Shown here piece after piece: positions 11,010 through 23,639 of a stretch of 64,000 bases of DNA. Every line of letters starts with the position of its first letter. The first letter of the stretch is position 1. The position numbers were made by a program, and so were the translations under genes. The stretch spans positions 8,524,608 to 8,588,607 of the forward strand of contig CM067075.1 of assembly GCA_033980235.1 (NCBI GenBank), written 5' to 3'. The notes beneath the pieces were generated by a model. The model was not told the DNA's origin. It ran no database searches and saw only the letters and a program-made list of their open reading frames with translations. This stretch comes from Diadema setosum. Taxonomy: Eukaryota; Echinodermata; Echinoidea; Diadematoida; Diadematidae.

Positions 11010-13977
11010 GTAAGTGACAAAACAGAGTTTCAAATCAGTTTCTACACACCTACGATGCGAAAATTGAATGCGGCTAGTATTTCTGATACAAACTTTCAAC
11101 AGCCTCTTTCAGCATAACATGGATCTTTTAACTACAGTTATCAAAATAGCTCCCTCTTACAACTCAATGATCATGGCAATGTTATTTGCCTAATATGGGA
11201 AGCATACACAATGGTGAATGATGAATAATGTCCCCGATTCCTTGATCCGCACTGTCTATTGCGCCCGAGGTCGAATACTAATCTCATTAATGCTCAAATA
11301 CTCAATCATATTTTCTTGAACGATAGATATGCCATAGATAGGGCAAAATGATGTGAATAATACATGTTGTATTATAGTAATATATCATCTATGGTTGGGA
11401 CCAGTTTTTGATTGAGCAGATGAACGAGAGTTGGGGGTACTTTGCTTGTACCCCATCAGTATTCCCATTATCCCTCTTAATCCCCGTGCCATCATCGGAG
11501 ATAGAGCTAATCAACAGGCGGTGGGGTTTCCGTCACCGAACGGAGACGGTCTGAACATGGCCCCATCTTCCGCGACCTACAACACCCAGGATTACCATGG
11601 GCCTAATTGATAAGGCTGCTGCACAAAGGGTTCGGTAGGGGGAAATGGCGCAATATAGGACTGTATACGGGTTTATACGACGATCCGCGCAGGTTAAGAG
11701 AGCTGTGTGTATAATGCGAGAGATTCATGTTGAATCCATTTAGTCTTTCGCTTAGAGCTATCTTGTAAAATTTAGTCCCTCGATTAGTGCTATCTTGCAT
11801 GCAAGTTGCTGCAGAAATGCTCCTTTTATCGTATCGACTACCAGGTATTTCACTCATGCTCATAGATTAAACAACGTACGGCCAGCTGTTAGGTCCCATC
11901 ACGCGGTACGCGTTGACAATTCTTAGCTTAAACTAATCCAATTGTTTCATAAGAAAATTAACATGATTTCTACATCCCCATTATGGTGATTTTGCTTTTA
12001 TCAGAAAGTTTAAAACACATATTCATCCAATTGACTTTGCATTATATTCTCCATGTCAATGATCGTAACAGCTACATGCTCTATGTTAATACAGACTTGA
12101 TGAGAAAAACAAACTCGCTCTACGTATACGTATCTGCGGGAAATGGAGAAATGTGTTTACGTGATAAAGGAAATCATTCGACTTTATTCCGATCTTGAAA
12201 ACCTTTGGATTGGATGACGGTAATAATTTCGTCACTAGCACGCGTGAGTCATGAGAGCTCGAATACAGATCGGCCCCAGCTGTTTCTTTCTGCTTTAGAT
12301 TGTCCCATATTTCCTTTTTCTTGATCTTGAAGGGTGTAGAACGCCTCTGCAAGCCTCTTTTATACATCCGAGAAGGGAGACTGTTTGTGTGTGCCTACAC
12401 GAGACATTCGGGAATAGCATTGCTAGAAGTAAATGAGCGTTATTTTCATGTCATATAAAACCTTATAAAATACTTACTACTACTACTACATTGTCATACA
12501 TTATACAAGAGTAGACAGACTTTGTTGACGGTAAACTATATTCAATTTGCCTGCCAAGGTACCATTTTCCACATTAAGTGGGATCTTTCAAACTTATTGC
12601 ATCTGGACGACAAAATAAGCATTATACATATAAAAAGGAACGCCATATACAAATCTTATATATATGTACCTCAAGCGCCAGTTTATTCACCTTTATCTAC
12701 TTAAGATTATAATTGGTACTTTTTTTTCTTACAAGTCGGAGCTTGCATGCGGGTACAGCTTGAGCTGCAGTTATTTTGCGCCAAGCTATCCAACAGTAAC
12801 AAGTAAATGTCATTTTTAGGCGACCATTTTAGGTTAAATGCAGGGCGAGACTTTTAAAAAGAGGGCAACAGCCCTTGGCGCGTTCCCGTATCTTTCAGCG
12901 ACTTCACATTGGTTGTGTGCCAAAAAGATACGAGTGACACAATGTTGTTGGTTTCTTGAGAGCCACCTCATCCGCGTGGAATCCAGAGCAACGCTCATGA
13001 CAGCAGACCGGTGCTGACTAAGTCTTGGGTGACAGTTCTCTCCGTTTGAGGATAAGATTTCGGCTTTCACATTGTTTGTTATGAATCCATCGCTCGCAAA
13101 CATGGGAACTACTTTTCAGGTTAATTTCTGTACGCAGACCAGAAACCAACAATAATTTTATCCATAATTAATGATTTCCAACATTTTGTTTTGGCAGTAC
13201 GTTCCACACAGGACATCTGCGCGAGTATAATCGTGACTATCACTGAAATCGTGATCCGAATAATGCAACGACCGTAATGATAATATCCTTAAAGCACGAA
13301 TGCTACAATAAATAACACAATAGCATTGATTCGCATCAAGTAAAAGCATTGATCAATTACGCAATATTCCCAAAATATCAACCAAAGGAATTACTGTGGT
13401 CGCGTAACATGGATGAATCCAGAAACACTAAATTGTTCAACGTAGAATTATTCTGCGTGCAAAGCCTTGGCATTTAATCACTGCGTCTTGTATAATTCTC
13501 TGCTTTGAACATTTCATTTTTAGATTCGATTGAAATAAGATAAATGTTCTGTCACATGACTGTATTTTCTGCTTGGCGTATCGGATTTAAGTAATAGAAT
13601 CGTGCGCCTGTGATGAGGGTAGCTAGGCAACCAAGCACCAAATTTACAAAGGAAGGACAGTTATATTTGTGATCTCGTGGGGGAGTGGGAGTTCCCAGGC
13701 ACCCTGATGAGAAATGCGTACGTGAGTGTCCCCACGAATGATCTGTAAATACATTTCATCATATTACATTTCACTACATTACATTTCCTTGAATAACTGT
13801 TGAGACAAATACGCTGTCAGGCGGAAATAATCATTATAGTACAGAGTTAAGCGAAAATGTCTAACGCCAGTGATGTGCGATAACAACTATATAGAAGGAA
13901 TGATAATGGCTGTGATGATAAATTACAATGATAATCAAACTTAGTACGTAGTGATAATTCTGAAATATTCATAACAG
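11010..13977. other. Intergenic or intronic DNA; possible regulatory block 11440-11640
   Basis: No exon pair is supported. The block 11440-11640 is more CpG- and GC-rich than its neighbours, with two TAATCC-type (Otx/Pitx-like) sites near 11477 and 11590, a TAATCA near 11507, and a small hairpin GGGGTAC/GTACCCC at 11435-11455. It could be a conserved element. A minus-strand frame at 12834-13103 (89 codons) has no visible splice or start support. Confidence 0.4.
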
Positions 13978-14041
13978 AAACAATTTATCAACATACTGAG
14001 CGCACAAATAAACGAGACCCCGAATGACCACCGATTGCAAG
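13978..14041 (+). CDS. Candidate internal exon, unknown protein
   Basis: A 64-base segment lies between an acceptor (GAAATATTCATAACAG) and a near-consensus donor (TGCAAG/GTAAGTTC). Exactly one frame is open (KQFINILSAQINETPNDHRL...), entering in phase 0 and leaving in phase 1. The entry phase matches the exit phase of the 10879-11009 candidate. No family is recognised. The donor is the strongest evidence; the shortness of the exon is the main doubt. Confidence 0.25.
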
Positions 14042-14539
14042 GTAAGTTCAAACCTGCTTTAAGATGTGACTTACTACACTAAATAAGTAATTATAATGTA
14101 ATTGTTTTTCTCAATCAAAACTATATTAATGTTACAAGTTACAGTAAATACAATGCATGAAAATGCACACCAAATCTTGTAGTTGTGCTTTAAAGAAGAA
14201 ATGCATGGCGAACACTAAAGTTAATCTATACTGGCGTGTTGTCAAGCAGGTGAAATTTGTTCTTACCTTGTAGACGTGACGGTGACTATTTCCAGGAGCA
14301 AATTGAAGAGTATTAACCGTTATTAGAGTATGTCGAGATAAGAGTTCCACAGTAGGTTGGTAAAGGAAAGTGCAGCAAGCCGGCAGAAAACATGTATAAC
14401 CTTGTTAGTACTCCATGGTTGCTACAATGAAGAGAAGAGAGACGGTCCTGAACGGTCTTCACCATCTCATACTTCTCAATGTTTCTGCAGTCAGAATTGA
14501 AGGTGTTTGACTAATGCCACGAAAGACTATCTCACTTGT
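14042..14539 (-). other. Possible minus-strand leader exon ending at 14267
   Basis: On the minus strand a strong donor (TCTACAAG/GTAAGAAC) sits at 14267/14266. The region upstream of it leads back to the CpG-rich block at 14540-14790. No ATG frame stays open to the donor, so if real this would be a mostly untranslated first exon. The remainder of the interval shows nothing. Confidence 0.25.
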
Positions 14540-14790
14540 CTTCTCGCGGCCGCACTCGTCGTGTATTAGCGAGATGATGATGGTCACAACAGGACGAGGT
14601 ACGGGGAGAAGGAAAAGTTTGCCGCGGTGAGAGGGGCGAAAAGTTTAACTCTTCGCAGCCAGCGCTTCTAAGCCACACCCCTTACCATTCATGATTGGCT
14701 AACGCTCGTCGACAGTGGACCAATGGGAAGCTCGGATGCGGTGCCTCGGAAACTTTTCTTTTTTTTTCACAGGTCGGAGCTCCTGAAGGT
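14540..14790. promoter_or_regulatory. CpG-rich promoter-like block with opposed CCAAT boxes
   Basis: A local CpG and GC peak contains ATTGG at 14694-14698 and CCAAT at 14720-14724, 22 bases apart in opposite orientation, plus a CACACCCC (KLF/Sp-like) motif near 14675. Splice donors lie on both sides: minus strand at 14267, plus strand CTGAAG/GTGAGG at about 14787. This arrangement is typical of a TATA-less, possibly bidirectional promoter. The motifs are seen; the function is inference. Confidence 0.4.
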
Positions 14791-16534
14791 GAGGTGGAGT
14801 ATTTGTGTGTGGTGAACAAGGGATTAGTTTAGAAAACATGGGTAGAGCATGGAGCTACAACGTGTGGTAGCTCCATGGTTAGAGGAACAGGTTATGACGG
14901 TGCAGCGGGAATCGTGAATTCAAACTCTAGTCATGAATATCAACGCTCGGCCAATGCCATGAATTCTAAGTTACAACTTGTGCGGTAGTTCATGAGTAGC
15001 TGTACGTGCAGAGGAAAATGGACTGTCTCCAGGGAATTTCTCTTGCCCTCAAGTCACGTCACCTCACTTTACTTAATGTCCTGTTATTGTCATCCAACTA
15101 CTGAGATACCGGGGTAGTGGCTACGTGTCTTGATGCCCCCTTGCCCTTCCCATACCCTGACAAACTGAAATTATATATCTTCTCGATGTAATTTTTCTAT
15201 ACACATGATCTAAGGTTATGTTGTTTGCTATTGCTAAATCACCATTTAATTGTGAAATGTTGGGTTGATGATATTTTCCTCTTATTGTCCAAACCAACTT
15301 CTTCTTCGCCTTGGGAAAAGTTTTACTTATCTCTCAGTGAATTCTCGATTCAATGGGTCGTACTTGAACGATAATCCGCGAACAAGTCAAAGAAATGATA
15401 AAAGAAAAAAAACAACTCTTAAAGTGAATTAATGAATAATGCGGGGAATGCTAGTCTATTCTCACACATTTGCTCATAAACTGCCCTTCATCAAAAAAAA
15501 AAGAAAGAAAATGTATAATTTATATGAGTTAAGTCATATAAACTAAACTATAAAAGTATTTCAATCGAAATCAATCTTAATCTTTACATGTATTAGTCAT
15601 ATGTTTTCATCCGGTTCCTTATCCAAGAGAAAAACGCACAAAATAACTCGAATGAGAACACTCAAACGCCCTCCGGTTTTGTCAGTAACCACGATTCACT
15701 TAATTGCCCACAGTTAGGTGCATCTCCACAAAAAAAAAAAAAAAAATGCACATTAGAGGCGTTTCAGATTACATCGCTGCTAAATTAGCATAAAAATTAT
15801 TCATATTTAGAAACAGGAACTCTATTCCTGGAGGCATGATATCAGAAAAAAAATAAAGCGCGCTGCCACCGCTCTGGCTCGCGTTTAATGGAAGGCGACG
15901 GTACGGCTTCTGCTTCGAATTAAGATCCCATTCTATTTTGTTCTTGTCGCCATGGAAACGTAATGTTGTGATCATACGTATACACCTGACATAACGGGAG
16001 AAAGATGGGAAGGGGTGGAGCGGTAAACTATGAATGTGACTTTGATGTGATTTTAAGAACATATTTTTATGTCGCACCGCGGATCTCATGACAGGACAAA
16101 TTTTAGTCGAGGGTAACTACTTTGCCCCTGGAATTTCAACATGCATTTTTTTTTTTTTCGTTGGAGCAAGGAGTGCATTACGAGTTTTATGGTCGTGAGG
16201 TAGATATTCAGAACAGTGTGCCCATGAGTGATTAAATGTGTGCGTGTGTGTGTGGTCACTATGTTCTTGCGCAATGTGCTATGAGTTGTGACCAAGAAAT
16301 GTCATTTCTCCTTAACGTTAACTATGAAAGCAAATATTGAACATCTTTTATTGAAAAAAACAAACGGAACACAAAATCAACAGAAAAAAGAAATCAGCAA
16401 AATGTTTTCTGATAAACTTTTTTTTTTCTGATCAAAAGTTAGTAGCTTTTGAGGATATGTTGTTAGAATAATGATATTCATTACAGATTATCTAAAGATG
16501 TATACATTATTTTTCTTTTTGTTTTTAATTTCAG
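14791..16534. other. Intergenic or intronic DNA, nothing supported
   Basis: A-runs occur at 15487 and 15731-15746 and a T-run at 16148-16159. A minus-strand frame at 15769-16089 (106 codons) lacks splice support and has ordinary composition. Confidence 0.6.
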
Positions 16535-16617
16535 CAATCCAAAGTAGACTATGGCCTTGTAAAGTATTATGTCGTACTCACTTTAGTCTTACAGGTTATC
16601 GTAACAGCCATCTACAG
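16535..16617 (+). CDS. Candidate internal exon, possibly a membrane segment
   Basis: An 83-base segment follows a very strong acceptor (TTTTTCTTTTTGTTTTTAAT then TTCAG) and precedes a strong donor (CTACAG/GTGAGA). Two frames are open. The phase-0 frame gives 27 codons with a hydrophobic run (YYVVLTLVLQVIVTAIY) that looks like a transmembrane helix. The phase-1 frame (IQSRLWPCKVLCRTHFSL...) is phase-compatible with the 13978-14041 candidate. The helix resembles in general character tetraspan proteins such as ninjurins, but that is too loose to assign. The splice signals are the best in the window. Confidence 0.3.
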
Positions 16618-17387
16618 GTGAGAACAATGCGAGCGGCAACTTTGTGAGGAAAGCGATCCTGTCAACTCCAATTTGGCTGGTACAAATTCTGCCGCTTCAT
16701 CCACCGTGGCCAGACGAGAGGAATGAGTGACTAAACGTCCGACTTCCTAGGCAGACCTTTGATTAGGAGCTTGGTATTAGTGCTAGCTGATGAGCTCTTT
16801 CTCATTTTCGATTATTCATCATTATTTGTTCTGATTAGGGTCACAAGATGTGTCGCTTTACTATCGGTCGCTCGTTTTTTTTTTTTTTTTTGTAGCTTGT
16901 TGACCGACGAATTCGTCAGCATTTTTCCTCTTTTTTCTGCACTTCGAAATATTGGACAAAGTGATTAGAACAATTAGACAATATCTATAATGCCTCTCAA
17001 TAGAGAAAATTTTGATTTATTTCAATTTTGACGTGAAGGTATTTCAGGGTTCGACAAGTTATAATCGTTAACATTGATCGTTTTGTTTTCCACTCGTAAG
17101 CTGCCGATGTGATGTGATTTTTAGTTGAGCACCTGCTATATCTCAAGTCAATAGCCCTTATGCATGAGGTTAATGATCAAGACTATTGTCAGATAACAAC
17201 AACACAAATATTGCACGGCCCATGGGTGTCTGCTTGTTCGTCCAATTTAGATGCATACAAAATTAAGATCAAAATAATAGTAATGAAATGGTTCAAAGCA
17301 AGACAGTCATTTTGGCGGAAAAATAGTTTTTATCTTCCAAAACGCCAATCATCAAATTGATCAAGCTTAGAACTACCCCAATATACA
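16618..17387. other. Intergenic or intronic DNA, nothing supported
   Basis: There is a T-run at 16875-16892, and a (CAA)-like short run near 17197. No paired splice signals with an open frame were found. Confidence 0.6.
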
Positions 17388-17509
17388 TTGTATCTGTATA
17401 TCTCGTATATATCACAATATATTTATATTTATACTTCATACTTTATATTCATACTTTATATACCTTATACAGATACAATTATTAGGGCAACAGTACACAC
17501 ACACACACA

Positions 17510-17575
<66 letters not shown>

Positions 17576-17577
17576 GT
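17388..17577. repeat. TA-rich tract followed by mirrored (AC)n(GT)n microsatellite
   Basis: From 17495 an (AC)8-9 run switches at 17511 to a (GT)~30 run ending at 17577, so the first 17 bases are the reverse complement of the following ones and can fold back. Frames through it (VCVCVC, THTHTH) are repeat translations on both strands. Confidence 0.95.
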
Positions 17578-18735
17578 GAATAAATGACAAAAGAAGAGAA
17601 AATGAAAGAATGAAAGAAATTTTTCGAGCCGAAAGTCTCTGTGTACAAAGCAACACTCGATAGCAGACGTTCGACTGCTTTTTTTTTTTGCTTGTTTTTG
17701 TTTTGTCCGTTTGCTTGTTTTTTATACAGTGAAAGCTGTTCAACCTGTACTTTCGATGATTGTTATCAGGTATAAAAACCGAGACCTGCGATCCACGTGA
17801 GCAGTGAAACCCCAGGAGTGGAACATCGGAGGGCGATGATGCCCGTAGATTGACTCTTTACCAACTTGTACTCGTCCTGGTCATTCACACGCGTGTTACA
17901 CATCTGATAACCTTTCGCTTCAAGATCTTCTTCCTTCGTATACGGATTTTACTCGCCTCAATTTGCTGTCGTTTTGATCATCACTGTTGCACTTGTTGTT
18001 ATCGTTTTGTTTGATACTCACCTTCTTTGCATGAGCTACTTCGAGGTCTTTGATTCTATCGATATATAAAATCATTAACATGCATTTAAATTTTTGACAT
18101 GCATTTTTTTTTTAGTTTCACCAAAGAGAAATCCAAAAAGACCACATCAACCTAATTGGATGCATATCGGTCTCATCCACCCGTCCTATATTCACCTTTG
18201 ATAAAGGTCCCAGGGTGATTTCATCACTCTCATCAGGTAATCTGCTCCAGCTATACCACTTATTTCTGCGGAAATCTCCTAGGGCATGTGCAACTTCTGC
18301 TTCTGATAATTAACAGTAACAATTATGTGACGCATTTATCAATTTCTTATGGAATGAAAATGAGAGACGGGGGTGGCGGGGGATCTTCAAATGATACCAT
18401 TCCTTGTTTACGCCACCTCTACAGAGACTTGAATGTTCTTGAATGTTAACGCCTCGAAGCCATGTGAATACATCAATCTATCTATATCTATTTCGCTAGC
18501 TTCTTTTTTTTTTCTCGCTGAATAATTCGACACTGATAGTTCTTGAGAAACTTAATGATTGTATCCTCGCCAAATGCTTGGTATGCCATGGGGAACATTT
18601 TGTAAAGGGCACGGCGCAGTCAGAGGAAGGTATCTGGAAGAGATGACGAGCACGAGACACCAAAGACAAAAGACAATTAAGATCCGCAGATTGACGGGTG
18701 AAGTGATAGATAGATTGATAGACAGGTATATGTAT
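17578..18735. other. Intergenic DNA, nothing else supported
   Basis: A T-run lies at 17680-17689 and another at 18104-18112. The only candidate is the minus-strand micro-exon at 18022-18055. Frames at 18552-18840 run into the adjacent microsatellite. Confidence 0.6.
18022..18055 (-). CDS. Weak candidate micro-exon on the minus strand
   Basis: On the minus strand a 34-base segment sits between an acceptor (TTTTATATATCGATAG) and a strong donor (GCAAAGAAG/GTGAGTATC). One frame reads IKDLEVAHAKK, a charged, coiled-coil-like peptide. The donor is convincing; the acceptor has a poor pyrimidine tract and the exon is very short. No partner exon was found on this strand nearby. Confidence 0.15.
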
Positions 18736-18832
18736 CTCTCCCTTTCTCTCTCTCTCTCCTTCTCTGTGTGTGTGCGTGTGTGTGTTTTATATTCACACAG
18801 AGAGAGAGAGACACACACACACAACGATGAAC

Positions 18833-18887
<55 letters not shown>

Positions 18888-19095
18888 CCATTATAATGTC
18901 GAAATATATGCATATATTTATTTATTCATATATACATTTATTTATTTCGTATTTATTTACTAACTTATTTATATATTTATTAATTTATTCATATATTTAT
19001 TTATTCATTTCGTATTTATTTACTTACTTATTTATATATTTATCAATTTATTCATTCATTTATGTATATATGTATTTATCTATTTATTTATCTAC
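18736..19095. repeat. Compound microsatellite: (CT)n, (TG)n, (GA)n, (CA)n, (TA)n, TTTA-like
   Basis: Successive tracts are (CT) 18736-18758, (TG) 18766-18785, (GA) 18799-18811, (CA) 18812-18823, (TA) 18834-18886, then degenerate TTTA/TTCA units to about 19095. The first four tracts form a partial inverted mirror: CT then TG against CA and GA. The 111-codon frame across it is a repeat translation. Confidence 0.95.
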
Positions 19096-22000
19096 TAGTA
19101 TTTAGTGTAGAGACTGTGTGTGTGCCCATGCATAATCAGATGAACAAATAAGTGATAAAATAAAACCAATTCCTCTGCAATAGAAATTGTATACCATCTT
19201 TAAGTCACAGGCAATTAAATCACATGAAATAGTAGAACTTATTCCACGACTGAATTGAGCATTGGTTAAAAAGGATTAGCGAGTACGTAGTTTAATGATG
19301 GAATATCAGAAGGAGAGAGGCATAAAAAATGCAAAGACGTTTAAAACAACCAGCGCTAAGACATCAAAAACTTATTTAAACATTGTCTTGATGTATATCC
19401 CATAAAAAGAAGTCGCCAGCATGCTCGGCACGCGGGAATGCAAAGAATAGAAATTGCAATGGTTTCTCTTGTCTCTAAAGACAAACCCCAGCATAGTTTA
19501 CAAAGTACACAAACTTTTTCAAACTTTTCCAGCCCCCCTGCAACGAAACAAGATCATAGATACAGATAACTGAACTTCAGCGAGAGTCGCCGCTTGCCTT
19601 GTCTCGATTGTGATGTCATCCGCGGCATCACACTGTGCTCGGAAATTCCAAACCGTCCGTGTTTGTCCTCTGTGTGACCGCAGAAAGGGGAGGGGGAGAA
19701 GAAGGGAGAGCAACGAATAAAAGAAAAATGATAATTTCCGAAGACTTCATACCTGTCCGTTGAGATGTAGGGCACCTAGGGAAAAGGGATTTCTTGTTAA
19801 GCGTCCAATTAAACGTCTCTTCCTCAACTTAGCCATAATGATATAATTAGCATGCGGTTGCTTCTTTGGGACCTGTAGCGTAGACAAACAGTCACTCTTT
19901 TTTCTTCCTTTTTCTTCTATAAAAAGAGGACAAATTCCACAATCTAAATAACATTAACATAAATCATCATGGTTCATCCATGAAATTCCTTTTCCATTTA
20001 TTACCATTATTACCTTTTACCATTTATTTAAGAAATATTTTCCTGAAATGAACTGATTCGAAAGAATACGAATATTTCTTTGGGATCTGAGGAATTTACA
20101 AATTTACCAGGATAAAGGGGGCTGAGGTGGAAGAATGTGGTATTATGTCGCAATCTGGACAACCAATTACAACATCGACATACCATAATCTTCTGGTGAC
20201 ATTCTCATAATCTATTGAATATATCGTAGTGGAATCGGATTGATGCAACAAAATAAGGTAAGATAAACTGCAGATGATTAGAAAATGGCACAGTATATTC
20301 GATCTCAGGCTACTAAAGTGTTTAACGAAATGTTTTCGCGATGGTTAAGATAGAAACTTCAACAATCAAACAGTAATACTCACAATTATTGTAAGTTATA
20401 ATCATGTTAAGTCTCATAAAAATAAATTCCTATCATTCGTCGTTTCCATTCGATTGTATGGTGCTGATTTAACAGGACGATGGCGTAAGAGCAATGAAGA
20501 ATTTCGCCCGCAATAGCTAATTTCATCTTAAAGCGGTTTTATGTTAAAAGATATCGTCCTTATTCTGGTTCTAAATGCCATTCAACAAATTCGGTATGCT
20601 GTAGTAATTGATGTATTCTCACTCAAGTTTTTTTTTTTTTCATAATATGTCGTTGTATCCCATTTTCATAATACGTTATTGAACATACGCACACACACGC
20701 ACTCATAAATCAGGTCAAATGTTCACAGTGATTAAACTACATAAAATCTGATGACAAAGTGACGATGCTCTTCATGGCGACAGATTTTTTTTCTCCCTTT
20801 TGTCTTTAACTTAGTCATCACCAATGGCAGCTGAACGGCAATACGAAGTCACTGTTATTGTTTGGCGGCGGATCTGAGGGAGTTAACATTGTCACGAAGT
20901 CTGGTCTAACGGCAACCTGGCTTTATTATACTCCCACACGGTCGTGCCGAACTCACTCATGCATTCAGATTTGGCGCGTAGTAATCTGTGGGCTGGACCT
21001 CAAATTCGACTTCCGATCTATCAGCCGCCGACTAATAGCATATTCCGTCGGTCTCAAGCTAAGGTACAGTGGCCGGTTGAAGAAGCCACAATATCAACGG
21101 TAATCCTTTGGAATTAAACTGGATTACTCGGTGAATTAAGACCGACCTAGAATCTTTGAAGACGTTTCCACTTTGCGCCGGCGAATAATCTGATCACACA
21201 TAGTATCATATGAAGACATTCAGCAGGTACTTTGTTTACATCTCCGGTCCAGAGTTGAGAGGATGATCAAGTTATGAAAACTTTTAGGAGAATATTATAA
21301 GGATTTTTAGACCCACGTGCACTGGGGAAATAGCTCTTCCTCTTCAATCAATGGGATATCCTCTGTGGATTTGTATGTGAACCTATACTATAAGACCTGT
21401 AAGGCCGAACGCCAGGCTAAATTATTTTCTCTGACAACTAATTATGGAATTCCCAGATGGGTTTCATTCTTTTTAGCATCATAATTAAGCTGTTATCATA
21501 GGTAGCAAAGGATTAGAATTACTGATTAAATTGACGGACGCCTTTAGTGATTCTTGCACAGTGAAAAAAAAAAAACTCCTTCTATGATTTCACCTTGACT
21601 TAGATGGAGTTTATCAGAGTAACAATATATGCTTAAAAAAGTAAACAGGATCATAACTCTGAGGTCTAGAAGGAGAATTTGAATTTAAACTTGATGGAGA
21701 AATTGCTTGAGATGTCACGTTTCGCGATAACTTTGAGAAAGCGAGTAAAAATAGGACTATTAAAAAAGCAAACTGAGAGACTAGTCTGAGCATGGTGTTA
21801 CATTCAAAGTTTGCACATACTTATCTTAAATGGATATCTTTGAAAATTTAAAGTTTGATTTTAGGATTCAATTTTACAATGGTGATTTCGGAGTTGTTTC
21901 TGATGACTGACGCTATGATACAACTAACTATAATACAACTTATGTAAATGTTAACGAGCGAAATGCTAAGAAAAAAAAAAAGACCCGAGATAATGGTTGA

Positions 22001-22236
22001 ATATGGTTAGTTAATTGTACTATGTTGACATTGAGAAAATAAAATAGTCCATGGAGGGCTAAAAAAATTGGGGAAAAAAACTAATGAGAGTACCAAGGCA
22101 AACACATTGAAAATTATATTGACAATGACAATAATTACATAAATGACCTTAGAGTTACAGTGAAAAGTTTAACTATGCAAGAGTATAAAAAGTCAAAAGA
22201 ATCACAAAATAGACAAAAAATAAAAAAAGAATATTT

Positions 22237-22238
<2 letters not shown>
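19096..22238. other. Intergenic DNA, nothing firmly supported
   Basis: The minus strand has a good acceptor (AAATCCCTTTTCCCTAG) and donor (CGGACAG/GTATGAAG) around a 23-base open segment at about 19751-19773; it is too short to call. The + frame at 20858-21103 (81 codons, Arg-rich) is unsupported by signals. T- and A-runs occur at 20628-20640 and 21563-21574. Confidence 0.5.

Positions 22239-22279
<41 letters not shown>
22239..22279. repeat. (TA)n microsatellite
   Basis: About 20 TA units, followed at 22311-22332 by a short (GAT)n run. Confidence 0.95.
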
Positions 22280-22282
<3 letters not shown>

Positions 22283-22530
22283 TCGTAATTTTGATAGTAA
22301 TAATTAGACTGATGATGATGATGGTGATGATAATAACATCGGTAATTATCATTACCCTACTACCAATAGAAAAATGATATTAATTCAACAACTTTTCATT
22401 TCCAATCAACGAAGTATAACATCATGCTCACAGAAATTGATAAGAGAGGAACATAACAAAATATGTTATTCAAATAACATTCACATCACAAACTATAGTG
22501 TTACTGTAGTATTTAACTAAAGTTATCAAG

Positions 22531-22534
<4 letters not shown>

Positions 22535-22579
<45 letters not shown>
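22535..22579. repeat. (TA)n microsatellite
   Basis: About 22 TA units. The minus-strand frame of 124 codons here owes its middle to this repeat. Confidence 0.95.
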
Positions 22580-22582
<3 letters not shown>

Positions 22583-23054
22583 GTATTAGATAAGGAACTA
22601 TGTAAGCATAATATAAGAGGGATATGAGAGCCGTGCGGATAGATGTGAACGCACAGAGAATGCATATGAACACAATTTTGTGTCGTACAATCTTCTCCTT
22701 TATGATTATAGTCGTGCATAGTACGTCATCACATTGATAACATTTGAAAGCCTGTTGCGCCCCATTTCTCGGCTGCAGTGAGCTGGCCTCGGACGTGGGG
22801 GTAACGATCAAGGTTAACCTTATCGGCGTTCCATACAATTCCATGATTTCATGACCTCATTTCATTTTGTTTTCTTTACCCTTTTTCTTTTCTTCTTCTT
22901 TTTTTTTATTTTAACCTAAGAGTTGGGGAGGCAGTGAGAGGAAAGAGAAAGGAGAGTGAAAAAGTCCAGAGTCATAATTTGTAACGTTCACTCCCCAAGT
23001 TCAATGCCCGGCCACTTGCAGGGGTGATTTTCCTGTTCATTCGCTTTTGAGTGT
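22580..23054. other. Intergenic DNA, nothing supported
   Basis: No splice-bounded open segment is seen. A pyrimidine-rich stretch at 22860-22910 is not followed by an open frame. Confidence 0.6.
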
Positions 23055-23260
23055 TTGCCATCGAACTTCTCTCCTCCCCCTATCCTCTCTCATACCCCCT
23101 CCCCCTTTCTCTTTCCCTCTCTCTCTCTCTCTCTCTCCCTCTCCCTCTCCATCCTTCACCTCTCTTTTCACTTCTTTCTTTCCCTCCTACAATTATTTTT
23201 ATCTCTCGATCCTGTCCTCTCTTTTCTCATTATCATTTCTTCTTTGATTGATTGATTTGT
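23055..23260 (+). repeat. Long pyrimidine tract with (CT)n core
   Basis: The + strand is nearly pure pyrimidine for about 200 bases, with a (CT)n core at 23117-23137. All three frames are open (Ser/Leu/Pro-rich) purely because of composition. Mirror-symmetric polypyrimidine of this length can form triplex DNA. Confidence 0.9.
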
Positions 23261-23352
23261 TTCCTTATTTTCAAGGACTAACCTTATTCCTGCACTTTCA
23301 GTAAATAATAGAGTAACTGATATTCTTTTCAGTTCAGTTCATTTCAGTTCAG

Positions 23353-23545
23353 TTTTTATTTCTGCATTTCAAAATCAATACAAATCAACAAATCAACAAA
23401 ATACTTACATAGTCATTTACAGAGTTAATATTCGTAACGTTTGGATCATACATACATTTTTTTTTCAAGAACGAATATTATATATAAAAGGAAGCAATAG
23501 AAAATGATAATAATGAAATGCAGGGGACGATCATCATAAGCTAAG
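23353..23545. repeat. Dispersed repeat, copy 1 (ends TTATTTCTGCATT / AATGCAGGGGAC)
   Basis: The edges match those of 58601-58830: both begin TTTTATTTCTGCATT and end AATGCAGGnGACnAnCATCAT followed by AGC. The interior is diverged and A-rich. TGCATT and AATGCA at the two ends are inverted. It is probably a short interspersed element or the tail of a retroelement; the family is not identified. Confidence 0.5.
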
Positions 23546-23639
23546 TTTGATGTTCTACAACATTTTACAACATAAAGGTCATCAACCATGTTAAATGCAG
23601 AAGCAGATGACAAACTAGTTGACAAACTAACTCAAAACA

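Noticed and set aside
14132..14350. 72-codon minus-strand frame as a first coding exon
   Set aside because: The frame begins with GTG and has an in-frame stop upstream with no ATG before the donor. Only a non-coding leader exon remains possible.
19751..19773. 23-base minus-strand segment with good acceptor and donor
   Set aside because: Too short to separate from chance, and no partner exon was found.
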